This document shows positions 34,212-43,443 of a stretch of DNA of 64,000 bases, piece after piece. Within the stretch, counting starts at the first letter, position 1, and every line of letters begins with the position of its first letter. The notes below the pieces were generated by a model. The model was not told where the DNA came from and ran no database searches. It saw only the letters and a program-made list of their open reading frames with translations. The DNA is from Mycolicibacterium sp. P1-5. Lineage in GTDB: Bacteria > Actinomycetota > Actinomycetes > Mycobacteriales > Mycobacteriaceae. Location: positions 1-64,000 of the forward strand of contig NZ_NPKT01000017.1 in assembly GCF_008329565.1 (NCBI RefSeq). Direction: 5' to 3'. A program made the translations under genes and the position numbers.

Positions 34212-35686
34212 CCGATCTGCTGATCGACGGCAGGCTGGTCACTGGCGGCGCAGGCACATTCGACACCGTCAACCCGGCCACCGAGGAGCCGATCGGGTCG
34301 GCCGCCGACGCCGACGCCGCCGACATGGACCGGGCGATCAGTGCCGCGCGCGCCGCCTTCGATCACAGCGACTGGTCACGCGATGTGGCGTTGCGAGTGC
34401 ACTGCCTGCGCCAGTTGCGTGCGGCCCTGACCGCCGAGATCGAAGAACTTCGCGCGGTCACCGTCGCTGAGGTGGGCGCGCCGGTGACCTTCACCCATGG
34501 CTCGCATCTGGAAGGTCCGGTCGGCGACCTCGCGTTCCCCGCTGACACCGCCGAAAGCTATGCGTGGAGGGCTGATCTCGGTGTGGCATCCCCAATGGGT
34601 ATCGCGACGCGCCGCACCCTCGTGCGTGAGCCGTACGGAGTCGTCGGCGCGATCACGCCGTTCAACTTCCCGCACCAGATCAATCTCGCGAAGCTCGGAC
34701 CGGCACTGGCGGCCGGTAACACGGTAGTCCTCAAGCCTGCCCCCGAAACCCCGTGGTGTGCTGCGCATATCGGACGGATCATTGCCGAGCGCACCGATTT
34801 TCCACCTGGCGTCATCAACATCGTCACCTCCAGCGACCCCCGACTGGGTGCGCGACTGTGTGAGGATGCCCGGGTCGACGTGGTGTCGTTCACCGGGTCG
34901 ACCGCCACTGGCACCGCGGTGATGACCGCCTCCGCCCAGACCATCACCAAGGTCCTCCTCGAACTGGGCGGCAAGTCGGCATTCATCGTGCTGGATGACG
35001 CCGACCTGGGCCGCGCATGCGCCTCGGCGGCGCTGGCGGTCGCCCGCCACGCCGGCCAGGGCTGTGCGTTCACCACTCGGCTCCTGGTGCCGCGTGCCCG
35101 ATACGACGAGGCCGTCGCGTCAGCCGCCGACGCGATGGCCGCCATCCCGGTGGGCGATCCGGCCGATCCCGCGACGGTGTGCGGCCCGCTGATTTCGGCG
35201 CGCCAGCGTGCGCGCGTGCAGGGCTATCTCGACCTGGCGCTGGCCGAGGGCGGATCGTTCGCCTGCGGCGGGGGTCGTCCCGCCGGGCTGGACCGCGGAT
35301 ACTTCATCGCCCCCACGGTGATTCGCGGTCTGGACAATTCTTCCCGGGTGGCCCGAGAGGAGATCTTCGGTCCGGTGCTGGTGCTGCTGGCCCATGACGG
35401 CGACGACGAGGCGGTGGCCATCGCCAATGACTCGCCCTACGGGCTCTCCGCCGCGGTGTGGACCTCCGATGCCGATCGCGCGGCCTTGGTGGCGGCGCGA
35501 CTGCGGACCGGAACCGTGAGCGTCAATGGCGGAGTGTGGTATTCGGCCGATATCCCATTCGGCGGATACAAGCAGTCGGGCAACGGCCGAGAGATGGGCC
35601 TGGCCGGATTATCTGAATACCTCGAGACCAAGGTGATCGCCAGCGGCGGTGCGCACCTACCGGCACATGCAGTGCGGACAACGTGA
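34208..35686 (+). CDS. Aldehyde dehydrogenase
   Basis: A 492-residue NAD(P)-dependent ALDH. It has the Rossmann segment (ITPFNFPHQINLAKLGPALAAGN), FTGSTATG, the general-base Glu in LELGGKSAF, and the catalytic Cys in HAGQGCAFTTRL. The C-terminus has PFGGYKQSGNGREMG. It would oxidise an aldehyde to an acid, perhaps from the downstream monooxygenase pathway. GTG overlaps the arcA stop by four bases and its own stop overlaps the next gene by four. Confidence 0.93.
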   Translation: MTDLLIDGRLVTGGAGTFDTVNPATEEPIGSAADADAADMDRAISAARAAFDHSDWSRDVALRVHCLRQLRAALTAEIEELRAVTVAEVGAPVTFTHGSHLEGPVGDLAFPADTAESYAWRADLGVASPMGIATRRTLVREPYGVVGAITPFNFPHQINLAKLGPALAAGNTVVLKPAPETPWCAAHIGRIIAERTDFPPGVINIVTSSDPRLGARLCEDARVDVVSFTGSTATGTAVMTASAQTITKVLLELGGKSAFIVLDDADLGRACASAALAVARHAGQGCAFTTRLLVPRARYDEAVASAADAMAAIPVGDPADPATVCGPLISARQRARVQGYLDLALAEGGSFACGGGRPAGLDRGYFIAPTVIRGLDNSSRVAREEIFGPVLVLLAHDGDDEAVAIANDSPYGLSAAVWTSDADRAALVAARLRTGTVSVNGGVWYSADIPFGGYKQSGNGREMGLAGLSEYLETKVIASGGAHLPAHAVRTT

Positions 35687-37428
35687 CCGGCCTGCCCTTC
35701 GATCCCGACGCGCTGCGCGCTCGTTATGCGCACGAGCGCGAAATCCGGCTGCGCACGGATGGCATCGGACAGTACGTCGAGGTAGCCGGTGATTTCGCCG
35801 GCTTCGCGGGCGACCCGTGGTCCGGTGAGCCCGCGACCCGCGAGCCGCTGGCCGACGAGGTCGACGTCGCGATCATCGGCGCCGGTTTCGGTGGCCTGCT
35901 GACCGGGGCGCGGCTGCGGGAGCTTGGCGTCGCCGATATCAGGCTGATCGACAAGGCCGCCGACGTGGGCGGCACCTGGTACTGGAATCGGTACCCCGGC
36001 ATCGCCTGTGACGTCGAGTCCTACGTCTACCTGCCGCTGTTGGAGGAGACCGGCTACCTGCCGACCGAGAAGTACGCCAAGGGGCCGGAGATCTTCGCGC
36101 ACTGCCAACGTATCGCCGAGCACTACGACCTCTATCGGAACGCCTGCCTGCACACCGAAGTCCGGCAGATCTGGTGGCACGCACAGAGCGAACGCTGGAT
36201 CGTGGAAACCGACCGCGGCGATGCGATCCGGGCGCGGTTCGTCTCGATGGCCAACGGTTACCTGCAGAAGCCGAAACTTCCCGGCATCCCCGGCATCGCG
36301 TCGTTTGCCGGGCACACGTTCCACACCAGCCGGTGGGACTACGACTACACCGGCAAGAACTTGGAGCTGCTGTCCGACAAGCGAATTGGAATCATCGGCA
36401 CGGGCGCGACCGCCGTGCAATGCGTACCGCACCTGGCGCGAGCCGCGGGCTATCTGTCGGTGTTCCAGCGCACGCCGTCCTCGGTCGATGTCCGCGCCAA
36501 CCGGCCTACCGATGCCCAGTGGGCCGCCGGACTGTCCCCCGGCTGGCAACGTCGTCGCATCGAGAACTTCCAGCAGCTCACCGCCGGCGGCGAGGCCGAC
36601 GAAGACCTGGTTGCCGACGCCTGGACCAGTATCGTCAAGACCCTGCTGGTCATGCGGGACGGCGAGTTGGCCGACTTCGCGAAGATGGAGGAGGTCCGCG
36701 CCCGCGTCGATGCGATCGTCGCCGATCCGGATACGGCCGCGGCGCTCAAACCGTGGTACGGCTACTTCTGCAAGCGGCCATGCTTCCACGACGACTACCT
36801 GGCGACGTTCAACCGCCCCAACGTATCTCTGGTGGACACCCATGGTCGCGGCGTGCAACGCATCACCGAACGCGGTGTCGTGGTCGACGGCGTCGAGCAC
36901 CAACTCGACTGCCTGATCTTCGCGACCGGATTCGAGGTAGGCACCGAATACGCACAGCGCACCGGGTTCGAGGTTCTGGGCCGCGACGGACTCTCCCTGA
37001 CCGACAAGTGGCGTGACGGCGTCCGCACTCTGCACGGTCTCATGGTGGCCGGCTTCCCCAATCTCTTTGTGGAAAGCATTGCGCAGTCCGGCTTTACGGT
37101 GAACTTCCCGTACCTGCTCGACGTCCAGGCCGCACACGTCGCGTGGATCGTCGCCCAGGCACTGGCCCGCGACGTCACCCGGCTCGAATCGACAAGGGCT
37201 GCCGAGGACGGCTGGGTGGACACCGTGGTGGGCAGGTCCGCCGGAACCGCCGACCGCGCCCGGACCTGCACCCCCGGCTACTACAACCGGGAAGGACAGG
37301 CCAACGCCACCACCCGGCAGGGCAGCTTCTTCTATGGCACGCCCACCGAATACGCCGACATCCTCGCGGCCTGGCGGGAGGACGGCACACTCGAGGGTCT
37401 CGACATCGGACCCGGCGGATGCCGATGA
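35683..37428 (+). CDS. Baeyer-Villiger-type flavin monooxygenase 1
   Basis: A 581-residue FAD/NADPH monooxygenase. The FAD motif is IIGAGFGGLL (about residue 64), the BVMO fingerprint FxGxxxHxxxW is FAGHTFHTSRWDY (about 208-220), and the NADPH motif is IIGTGATAVQC (about 236). A long N-terminal extension resembles cyclohexanone/phenylacetone-type BVMOs. It would insert oxygen next to a ketone to give an ester or lactone. Substrate unknown. GTG start overlaps the ALDH stop. Confidence 0.92.
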   Translation: MTGLPFDPDALRARYAHEREIRLRTDGIGQYVEVAGDFAGFAGDPWSGEPATREPLADEVDVAIIGAGFGGLLTGARLRELGVADIRLIDKAADVGGTWYWNRYPGIACDVESYVYLPLLEETGYLPTEKYAKGPEIFAHCQRIAEHYDLYRNACLHTEVRQIWWHAQSERWIVETDRGDAIRARFVSMANGYLQKPKLPGIPGIASFAGHTFHTSRWDYDYTGKNLELLSDKRIGIIGTGATAVQCVPHLARAAGYLSVFQRTPSSVDVRANRPTDAQWAAGLSPGWQRRRIENFQQLTAGGEADEDLVADAWTSIVKTLLVMRDGELADFAKMEEVRARVDAIVADPDTAAALKPWYGYFCKRPCFHDDYLATFNRPNVSLVDTHGRGVQRITERGVVVDGVEHQLDCLIFATGFEVGTEYAQRTGFEVLGRDGLSLTDKWRDGVRTLHGLMVAGFPNLFVESIAQSGFTVNFPYLLDVQAAHVAWIVAQALARDVTRLESTRAAEDGWVDTVVGRSAGTADRARTCTPGYYNREGQANATTRQGSFFYGTPTEYADILAAWREDGTLEGLDIGPGGCR

Positions 37429-38990
37429 AGAGCCGGTACCTGGCAGGACGTCTGCGGGCGACCGTGCGCCGGCGGTCGCCCCGGGTGGCCATCATCGGCG
37501 CCGGGTTCGGTGGCCTGGCCGCCGCAGTCGCGTTGCGGCGCATCGGCATCAACAATCTGACGATCATCGAACGCTGCGACGGCGTCGGCGGAACCTGGCG
37601 GTTGAACACCTATCCTGGTGCGGCGTGCGACATCCAGAGCCATCTCTATTCGTTCTCCTTCGCACCCAACCGGAACTGGAGCCGCACTTACGCTCGGCAG
37701 CCGGAGATACTGGCGTACCTGGAGTCGGTGGCCGACGATTTCGACCTGAGGCGGCACCTACTGACCGGCACCTCGGTGCGCAGCATGTGCTGGAACGAAC
37801 ACGCGCAGCAGTGGGAGCTCGATCTCGAATCGGTCCATACCGGAGGTGGTTCCGCGGTCTCGTTCGACGTGGTTATCAGCGCGGTCGGCTTGTTCGGAGA
37901 ACCCAAGCTGCCCGAGATCGACGGGTTGGCGAATTTCGGTGGATCGCTCATACACACCTCCCGGTGGGATCCGCGCGCCGATGTCACCGGCCGCCGGGTG
38001 GCGGTGATCGGAACTGGAGCCAGTGCGGTGCAGGTCGTTCCGGAATTGGCCAAGGGTGCAGCCGAGGTGACGGTCTTCCAGCGCACACCGCCCTGGATGG
38101 TGCCGAAGGACGACCGCGCGTTCAGCGCCGACGAGCTCAATAGGTTCCGTCGCATCCCCTGGGCCGGGCGCCGCGAGCGGTGGCGGCTGTGGAAAGAGCA
38201 GCACGACAACACCGCGCTGCGGCTCGACGACCCCCGGGTGACCGGACGTCAGGGTATCGCCGAGAAGTTCCTGCGCCGCAACGTCGTCGACGAACAGCTC
38301 CGCGCAGCGTTGACTCCCGACTACCCATTCCGGTGCAAGCGGGTCTTACTCGGCGGCGATTACTACGCCGCATTGCAGCAGGACAACGTGTCGCTGGTAA
38401 CCGAACCCATCGAGAAGGTCACCGAGAACGCAGTGTGCACCGCCTCGTCGATGACCGATGTCGACGTCATCGTGTTGGCCACCGGATTCCAGACCAGTCG
38501 CTACCTCTCCGGCATCGAGGTGACCGGGGTCGGCGGCCAATCGCTGCACGACCGGTGGGGCGAGGACCCCAGCGCCTACCTCGGTGCCGCCGTGAGCGGC
38601 TTCCCCAATCTCATGATGTTGTACGGGCCCAACACCAATCAGGGCGGCAACTCGATCGTGTACATCCTGGAGGCGGGGGCTCGCCTGGCCGCCGGCGCGG
38701 TCGGACGGCTCCGCCGCAAAGGCGGCACGCTCGAGGTGCACCCGGAAGCCGAGCGGCGGTTCAACGAGGAGATCTCGGCCGAACTCGAACAGACGGTGTG
38801 GACGCAGTGCGGCAGCTACTTCCGCTCGCCGAGTGGGCGCATCGTCACACAGTGGCCGTACACCGAAATCGACTATGCCCGCCGCACCTGGCGATTGAAG
38901 CCCGGCGACTGGATCCACCGGACAAACGGTCACAGTCCCAGTGGCCAGGACCCGATCACGTCGTCGGCTTCCAACCGGGCCAGGTCCTGA
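37425..38990 (+). CDS. Baeyer-Villiger-type flavin monooxygenase 2
   Basis: A 521-residue flavin monooxygenase, shorter than the first and not a recent copy. It has IIGAGFGGLAAA (residues about 23-34), FGGSLIHTSRWDP (fingerprint, about 171-183) and VIGTGASAVQV (about 196). The ATG at 37425 overlaps the stop of BVMO 1 (ATGA); ATG 37419 is also in frame. Its last 61 bases overlap the end of the convergent CoA-transferase gene. Confidence 0.9.
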   Translation: MKSRYLAGRLRATVRRRSPRVAIIGAGFGGLAAAVALRRIGINNLTIIERCDGVGGTWRLNTYPGAACDIQSHLYSFSFAPNRNWSRTYARQPEILAYLESVADDFDLRRHLLTGTSVRSMCWNEHAQQWELDLESVHTGGGSAVSFDVVISAVGLFGEPKLPEIDGLANFGGSLIHTSRWDPRADVTGRRVAVIGTGASAVQVVPELAKGAAEVTVFQRTPPWMVPKDDRAFSADELNRFRRIPWAGRRERWRLWKEQHDNTALRLDDPRVTGRQGIAEKFLRRNVVDEQLRAALTPDYPFRCKRVLLGGDYYAALQQDNVSLVTEPIEKVTENAVCTASSMTDVDVIVLATGFQTSRYLSGIEVTGVGGQSLHDRWGEDPSAYLGAAVSGFPNLMMLYGPNTNQGGNSIVYILEAGARLAAGAVGRLRRKGGTLEVHPEAERRFNEEISAELEQTVWTQCGSYFRSPSGRIVTQWPYTEIDYARRTWRLKPGDWIHRTNGHSPSGQDPITSSASNRARS

Positions 38991-41218
38991 TCCGTCAGAC
39001 CGAGCGCGTGGGTGAAGATTTCGGTGTTGTGCTGTCCCAGTAGGGGAGCGGCGGTGTCGACGAAGTGGCCGGTGACGGGCGGCCGCGGGTAGGGCAGCGG
39101 CCCGCACAATGGGTGGGATACCGTCTGGAAGAAGCCGCGCGCCTGCAGCGCCGAATTGTCGATCACGTCGGGCGGCGCCACCACGGGCGCCGTGGGGATG
39201 CCCGCGTCGAGCAGCAGGTCGACGGCCTCGTCGCGGGATCGGTCTTTCAACCACTCGGCCAGGTGGCCATCGATCAGATCACCCGCCTCCGCGTTGTACG
39301 CAAGACCATGCGTCCACATTGGTTGACCAAGAACCTCTTTGAGCGCCGCCCAGTCGTCGTCGTGGCGAAGGCTGACAGCCACCCATTGCTCATCCCCGGC
39401 GCAGGCGTAGACGTTCTGCACGGCGAACTCGTGTCCGCGGTTACCCCGCCGCGTCAGCAGCACACCGGCGGCATCCCGCTCGATGATCTGCAGGGCACTG
39501 GCATTGAGCACCACGTCGATCATCGGCACCTCGATCAGCTGGCCGTGCCCGGTGCGGCGTCGGTGCTCCAATGCGGCAAGCGTCAGGAATGCGGCGTGCA
39601 CACCGGCCAGCGGATCACATGCCCCACGCGGTGCGGTCGGCAGTCCGTCGGGGTAGCCGGTGATCCAGGCCAGTCCGGCGAGCTGCTCCATCGTCATCGC
39701 GAACCCGACCCGATCACGCCAGGGGCCGTCGAGCCCGAACCCCGGCATGCGAACCTCGATGATCTGTTCATTGAATTCGCACAGCGCTTCGAAACTCAGC
39801 CCGAAGTTCTCCATCACCCGTGGTGTGAAGTTCTCGATCACGACATCGGCTCCGGCGACCATCCGTGCGAAAAGTGCTCTGCCGTCCTCTGATTCCAGAT
39901 CCAAGGTCACCGAGCGCTTACCGGAGTTGACCCCGTGAAAAACCCAGCTGTACTCCCACCAGCGTTCGACGTCCGCGCGGAAGCCACCGGCGAAGCGCAT
40001 CCCGTCCGGTCGCTGCACCGATTCGATCTTGACCACGTCTGCGCCGAGCATGGCCAGCAGGTGGGTCGCGGTCGGGCCGGCCCAGAATGCCGTCAGATCG
40101 ACGATGCGGACCCCCTCGAGCGGCAGGCCCGTGCGGCTGGTCTTGGCACCGGGCGTCCAGTCGGCCGTGTTGTCGCCGATGCTGGGCGGCAGCGCCGGCG
40201 GCAGCGGCGGGGTGCGGCTCATCCGCCACGGCGGACCCGGTGCCCGGAACCCCGCAGGATGATCGACGAATGACTTCCGGGCGATGAAATGGTCCATCGC
40301 CGAGAGCGTTTCGCCGTTGCCGATCGCCGCCATCGGGATCCGGAACAGCTCGGCCAGTTCGACGATCTCCGCGACGGTATGTGTGGCGAACCAGTCGGCG
40401 GTGCGTGCTCGCACCAGATCACGCTGTTCCCAACGGCCGATCTGGAACCGTAACTCGGGAACGTCGGCCAGATCGGGACATTCGACCATGGCGCAAAAGT
40501 CCTGCCATTGCTGGCCGGTGGCCATCGAGATGCCGACGTAGCCGTCCTTGGCGCGCTCCACCGACGGCACCTCGGTGGACCGGCCGACGACCTCCAGCAG
40601 CATCAATTCCTTACGCAGCCAGGAGAACACCTGCATCGAGGTGGTCATCGCCTCGAGCACCGACATGTCGAATCCGTCGCCACTGCGGTGAGCGGCGAGC
40701 GCGAAGAACGCGGCGTAGCTACCTGCGATGAACTCACCGAGATCGCCGCCGACGGCGACCGGCGGGCGTTCCGGCTCCCCGCGCGAGCCGATGGAACCGC
40801 ACCAGGCCTGCAAGGTGAACTCCGTTGCGGACAGCTCGGTCCACGGGCCCGTCCAGCCGAAGTGCGACACCGTGACCACCGGCGTTGTGCAGCCGGCGAT
40901 CTCATCGATACCCAGACCCATCGCAGTGGCCTGCTCCGGTGTGGCGCCGAGGATGACGATGTCGGCGGATTCGAGGAGGTCGGCGGAGAGCGTCGAACGG
41001 GCGATGCTGCGCTTGCCACCGGCCAGAAACGAGAAGAACGGGCTGTCGCCGTCGGCGGCTGGGATGCCCGCCGGCCGGTAGCTTCGCAGCCGGTGCCCGG
41101 CCGGTGGTTCGACCATCAACACATCGGCGCCGGCGTCGCGCAACAGCTTGCCGCAATACGCGGTGGCAATCCGGTCACCGATCTCGAGCACCCGGATACC
41201 GGACAGGGGAGAGGTCAT
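38930..41218 (-). CDS. Fused double CaiB/BaiF (class III) CoA-transferase
   Basis: A 762-residue protein with two class III CoA-transferase units in tandem (about 1-375 and 395-762). Each begins with a typical start (GIRVLEIGDRIATAYCGKLLRDAGADVLMVE; GVRIVDLTAFWAGPTATHLLAMLGADVVKIE). The catalytic Asp is D535 in GACDPLAG of the second unit; D159 in GGDLGEF is the counterpart in the first. It would activate a carboxylic acid by CoA transfer. Most family members are single-unit dimers, so this is a covalent dimer. It begins five bases after the ADH stop. Confidence 0.9.
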   Translation of the reverse strand: MTSPLSGIRVLEIGDRIATAYCGKLLRDAGADVLMVEPPAGHRLRSYRPAGIPAADGDSPFFSFLAGGKRSIARSTLSADLLESADIVILGATPEQATAMGLGIDEIAGCTTPVVTVSHFGWTGPWTELSATEFTLQAWCGSIGSRGEPERPPVAVGGDLGEFIAGSYAAFFALAAHRSGDGFDMSVLEAMTTSMQVFSWLRKELMLLEVVGRSTEVPSVERAKDGYVGISMATGQQWQDFCAMVECPDLADVPELRFQIGRWEQRDLVRARTADWFATHTVAEIVELAELFRIPMAAIGNGETLSAMDHFIARKSFVDHPAGFRAPGPPWRMSRTPPLPPALPPSIGDNTADWTPGAKTSRTGLPLEGVRIVDLTAFWAGPTATHLLAMLGADVVKIESVQRPDGMRFAGGFRADVERWWEYSWVFHGVNSGKRSVTLDLESEDGRALFARMVAGADVVIENFTPRVMENFGLSFEALCEFNEQIIEVRMPGFGLDGPWRDRVGFAMTMEQLAGLAWITGYPDGLPTAPRGACDPLAGVHAAFLTLAALEHRRRTGHGQLIEVPMIDVVLNASALQIIERDAAGVLLTRRGNRGHEFAVQNVYACAGDEQWVAVSLRHDDDWAALKEVLGQPMWTHGLAYNAEAGDLIDGHLAEWLKDRSRDEAVDLLLDAGIPTAPVVAPPDVIDNSALQARGFFQTVSHPLCGPLPYPRPPVTGHFVDTAAPLLGQHNTEIFTHALGLTDQDLARLEADDVIGSWPLGL

Positions 41219-41223
41219 CTGGC

Positions 41224-42363
41224 TCAAGCGATCCCGAAGTCGATGACACCGCGGACCAACCGACCCTGCAGCAAGTCGTCGAACGCGGCGTTGATGTCGT
41301 CGAGGGGATAGCGTTTGGTGATCATCTCGTCGAGGCGCAGCTGACCTGCGGCGTACATCGTTGCGAGCGCGGGGATCTCGGAGCGCGGATTGCACGACCC
41401 GAACACCGTCCCGCACAGGGTTTTGTTCATCAGGACCAGGTCCTGGATGTCGAGGTGCACGGGCAGCGGGCCGGTCGGAGCCATCCCGGTGAGCACACAG
41501 GTACCGCCCTTGCGGGTCAGCGCCAACGCGTCACGCACATCGTCACCGGTGATGTCCGAGGGAGCGACGACCACGCAGTCCGCCATTACTCCGCGAGTAA
41601 GGTCACGAACCAGGTCGACGGCGTCGGCGGCCCATACCGCGGTGTGGGTGGCACCGAAGTCTGACGCCGACTTACGTTTGTTCTCAAGGGGATCCACGGC
41701 GACGATCGTCGTAGCACCGTTGATTCGGGCGCCCTGAATGGCAGCCGTGCCGATCCCGCCCGCACCGACCACCACCACGGTGTCGCCGCCGCGCACGTTC
41801 CCGCGATGAGCCGCCGAGCCGTAGCCCGTAGGGATCGCGCACGCCAGCAGGGAGGCGGGCACCAACGGGATGCCGGCATCGATTTTCACCAGTGAATCCG
41901 CGGCCACGACAGTGTGTTCGGCGAACGCACCTATCTTGGAGGTGTGTCCCACGTCGAGGCCGTCGACGGTGTGGTGGCGGAAGGTGCCGTCGGTCGGCAT
42001 GCCCGGCGTCAGCACGCCGGCGCCTTTGTCGCATAAGTACTCCATCCCCGAGGCGCACCAGCGGCAGTGGCCGCACACCGCGACGAAGGACGTCACCACG
42101 TGGTCACCGGGCGCCAACCCGGCGACGCCGGGGCCGACCTCGACGACCACGCCGGATCCCTCGTGGCCGCCGATGGTCGGCGGACGGGCCGCCGGCGCAC
42201 CGGGCGGTGACATGAAGCCGTTGCGGATGTGGTCATCGGAATGACACAGCCCTGCGGCGGCCATCTGCACCAGCACCTCGCCGGCACGCGGCGAGTCCAG
42301 CTCGAAAGCTTCGACCGACCAGGCGCCGCCGAGCTCGCGGACGATCGCGGCGCGGCTTCGCAT
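41224..42363 (-). CDS. Zinc alcohol dehydrogenase (NDMA-dependent/MDR type)
   Basis: A 379-residue medium-chain dehydrogenase. Catalytic zinc ligands are in GLCHSDDH and GGHEGSGVV, structural zinc ligands in CGHCRWCASGMEYLC, and the NAD motif is VVVVGAGGIGTAAIQGA. It resembles mycobacterial NDMA-dependent alcohol dehydrogenases, which keep NAD(H) tightly bound and use another acceptor. Upstream in an operon with the fused CoA-transferase. The -10 box TAAGGT lies six bases before the ATG. Confidence 0.92.
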   Translation of the reverse strand: MRSRAAIVRELGGAWSVEAFELDSPRAGEVLVQMAAAGLCHSDDHIRNGFMSPPGAPAARPPTIGGHEGSGVVVEVGPGVAGLAPGDHVVTSFVAVCGHCRWCASGMEYLCDKGAGVLTPGMPTDGTFRHHTVDGLDVGHTSKIGAFAEHTVVAADSLVKIDAGIPLVPASLLACAIPTGYGSAAHRGNVRGGDTVVVVGAGGIGTAAIQGARINGATTIVAVDPLENKRKSASDFGATHTAVWAADAVDLVRDLTRGVMADCVVVAPSDITGDDVRDALALTRKGGTCVLTGMAPTGPLPVHLDIQDLVLMNKTLCGTVFGSCNPRSEIPALATMYAAGQLRLDEMITKRYPLDDINAAFDDLLQGRLVRGVIDFGIA

Positions 42364-42369
42364 GGTCTG

Positions 42370-42375
42370 ACCTTA
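42370..42375 (-). promoter_or_regulatory. -10 box of the alcohol dehydrogenase gene, predicted leaderless
   Basis: TAAGGT on the minus strand, six bases before the ATG at 42363. Confidence 0.6.
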
Positions 42376-42440
42376 CGGGCCGGCGATATTCCCGAATTCG
42401 CGGAGAGTGAAACGGGGCGCGCGCTCCGCTTAACCGGGGT

Positions 42441-42446
42441 TACGTT
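42441..42446 (+). promoter_or_regulatory. -10 box of the LLM oxidoreductase gene, predicted leaderless
   Basis: TACGTT, seven bases before the GTG at 42454. Confidence 0.6.
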
Positions 42447-42453
42447 CGCAGGC

Positions 42454-43380
42454 GTGGCAATCAAACTTGGACTTCAGATCCCGAACTTCTCCTACGGCAC
42501 CAGCGTTGCCGAGCTGTTTCCCACCGTGATCGCGCAGGCTCAGGAGGCCGAAGCGGCCGGGTTCGACTCGGTATTCCTGATGGATCACTTCTATCAGCTG
42601 CCCGGGCTCGGTGCGCCGGAGGAGCCGATGCTGGAGGCGTATACCGCCCTGGGTGCGCTGTCCGCCGCGACGCAGCGGGTGCAGTTGGGCACGCTGGTCA
42701 CCGGCAACTCCTACCGCAATCCCACGCTGCTGGCCAAGGCCATCACGACACTCGACGTGGCCAGCCAGGGCCGCGCGATCCTGGGCATCGGCACCGGCTG
42801 GTTCGAGCACGAGCACGACTCGCTGGGCTATGAGTTCGGCACGTTCACCGACCGGTTCAACAAGCTCCATGAAGCGCTCGACATCATTCTGCCGATGCTG
42901 AGCGGCGAGCGGGTCACGGTGGACGGCAAGTACTACCGGACCAACGAGGCGTTCGCCAATCCGCGCTTCCGCGACCACATCCCGCTGATGATCGGCGGCA
43001 GCGGTGAGAAGAAGACAATCCCGTTGGCGGCCAAGCACTTCGACCATCTGAACATCATTGCCGGTTTCGATGAGCTGCCCCGCAAGGTCCAGGTGGTCAA
43101 GGAGGCGTGCGAGAAGATCGGCCGCGACCCGGCCACGCTGGAGACCAGTGTGCTCGCGGTCGCGCTGATCGACGAGAACGTCACCGCCGACATGATCCCC
43201 GACGACTTCAAGCAGCAAGCCGTCTTCGGCAGCCCGGAACAGATCGCCGAGCAGGTCAAGACCAAGGTGCTCGACGCCGGCGTCGACGGTGTGATCCTCA
43301 GCGCGGCGACGATCAACGGGTACAAGCCCGGCGGTGTCACCGCAGTCGCCGAGCTACTCAAGCCGGTGTTGGGGCTCTAG
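42454..43380 (+). CDS. LLM-class (luciferase-like) F420-dependent oxidoreductase
   Basis: A 308-residue TIM-barrel protein of the bacterial luciferase-like family, mycobacterial members of which mostly use F420. Marks are LGLQIPNFSYG at the start, VFLMDHFYQLPGLG, QLGTLVTGNSYRNPTLLAKAITTLD and GIGTGWFEHEH, and an IPLMIGGSGEKKT segment. It may act in the same catabolic block as the ADH and the monooxygenases. The GTG start is supported by the leaderless box; the upstream ATG at 42229 lies inside the ADH gene on the opposite strand. Confidence 0.9.
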   Translation: MAIKLGLQIPNFSYGTSVAELFPTVIAQAQEAEAAGFDSVFLMDHFYQLPGLGAPEEPMLEAYTALGALSAATQRVQLGTLVTGNSYRNPTLLAKAITTLDVASQGRAILGIGTGWFEHEHDSLGYEFGTFTDRFNKLHEALDIILPMLSGERVTVDGKYYRTNEAFANPRFRDHIPLMIGGSGEKKTIPLAAKHFDHLNIIAGFDELPRKVQVVKEACEKIGRDPATLETSVLAVALIDENVTADMIPDDFKQQAVFGSPEQIAEQVKTKVLDAGVDGVILSAATINGYKPGGVTAVAELLKPVLGL

Positions 43381-43390
43381 CCCCCGCCCC

Positions 43391-43443
43391 GCCGAGATCG
43401 ACACCATGGCTGTGAATCAGCCGGATCCACAACCCTCATGCAG
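43391..43443. repeat. Left arm of an inverted repeat flanking the nuclease-like gene
   Basis: The segment from GCCGAGATCGACACCATGG onward is repeated inverted at 44343-44389 with about 38 of 47 bases matching and 17 in a row identical (43393-43409). It begins 10 bases after the LLM stop and includes the stop codon of the nuclease-like gene. Its ends GCCGAGATC (43391-43399) and GATCTCGGC (43443-43451) also form a local hairpin. Confidence 0.8.

Noticed and set aside
38991..39900. Long open frames on the plus strand across the CoA-transferase gene
   Set aside because: They are antisense to a well-conserved enzyme and their translations show no motif; high GC content makes such shadows common.
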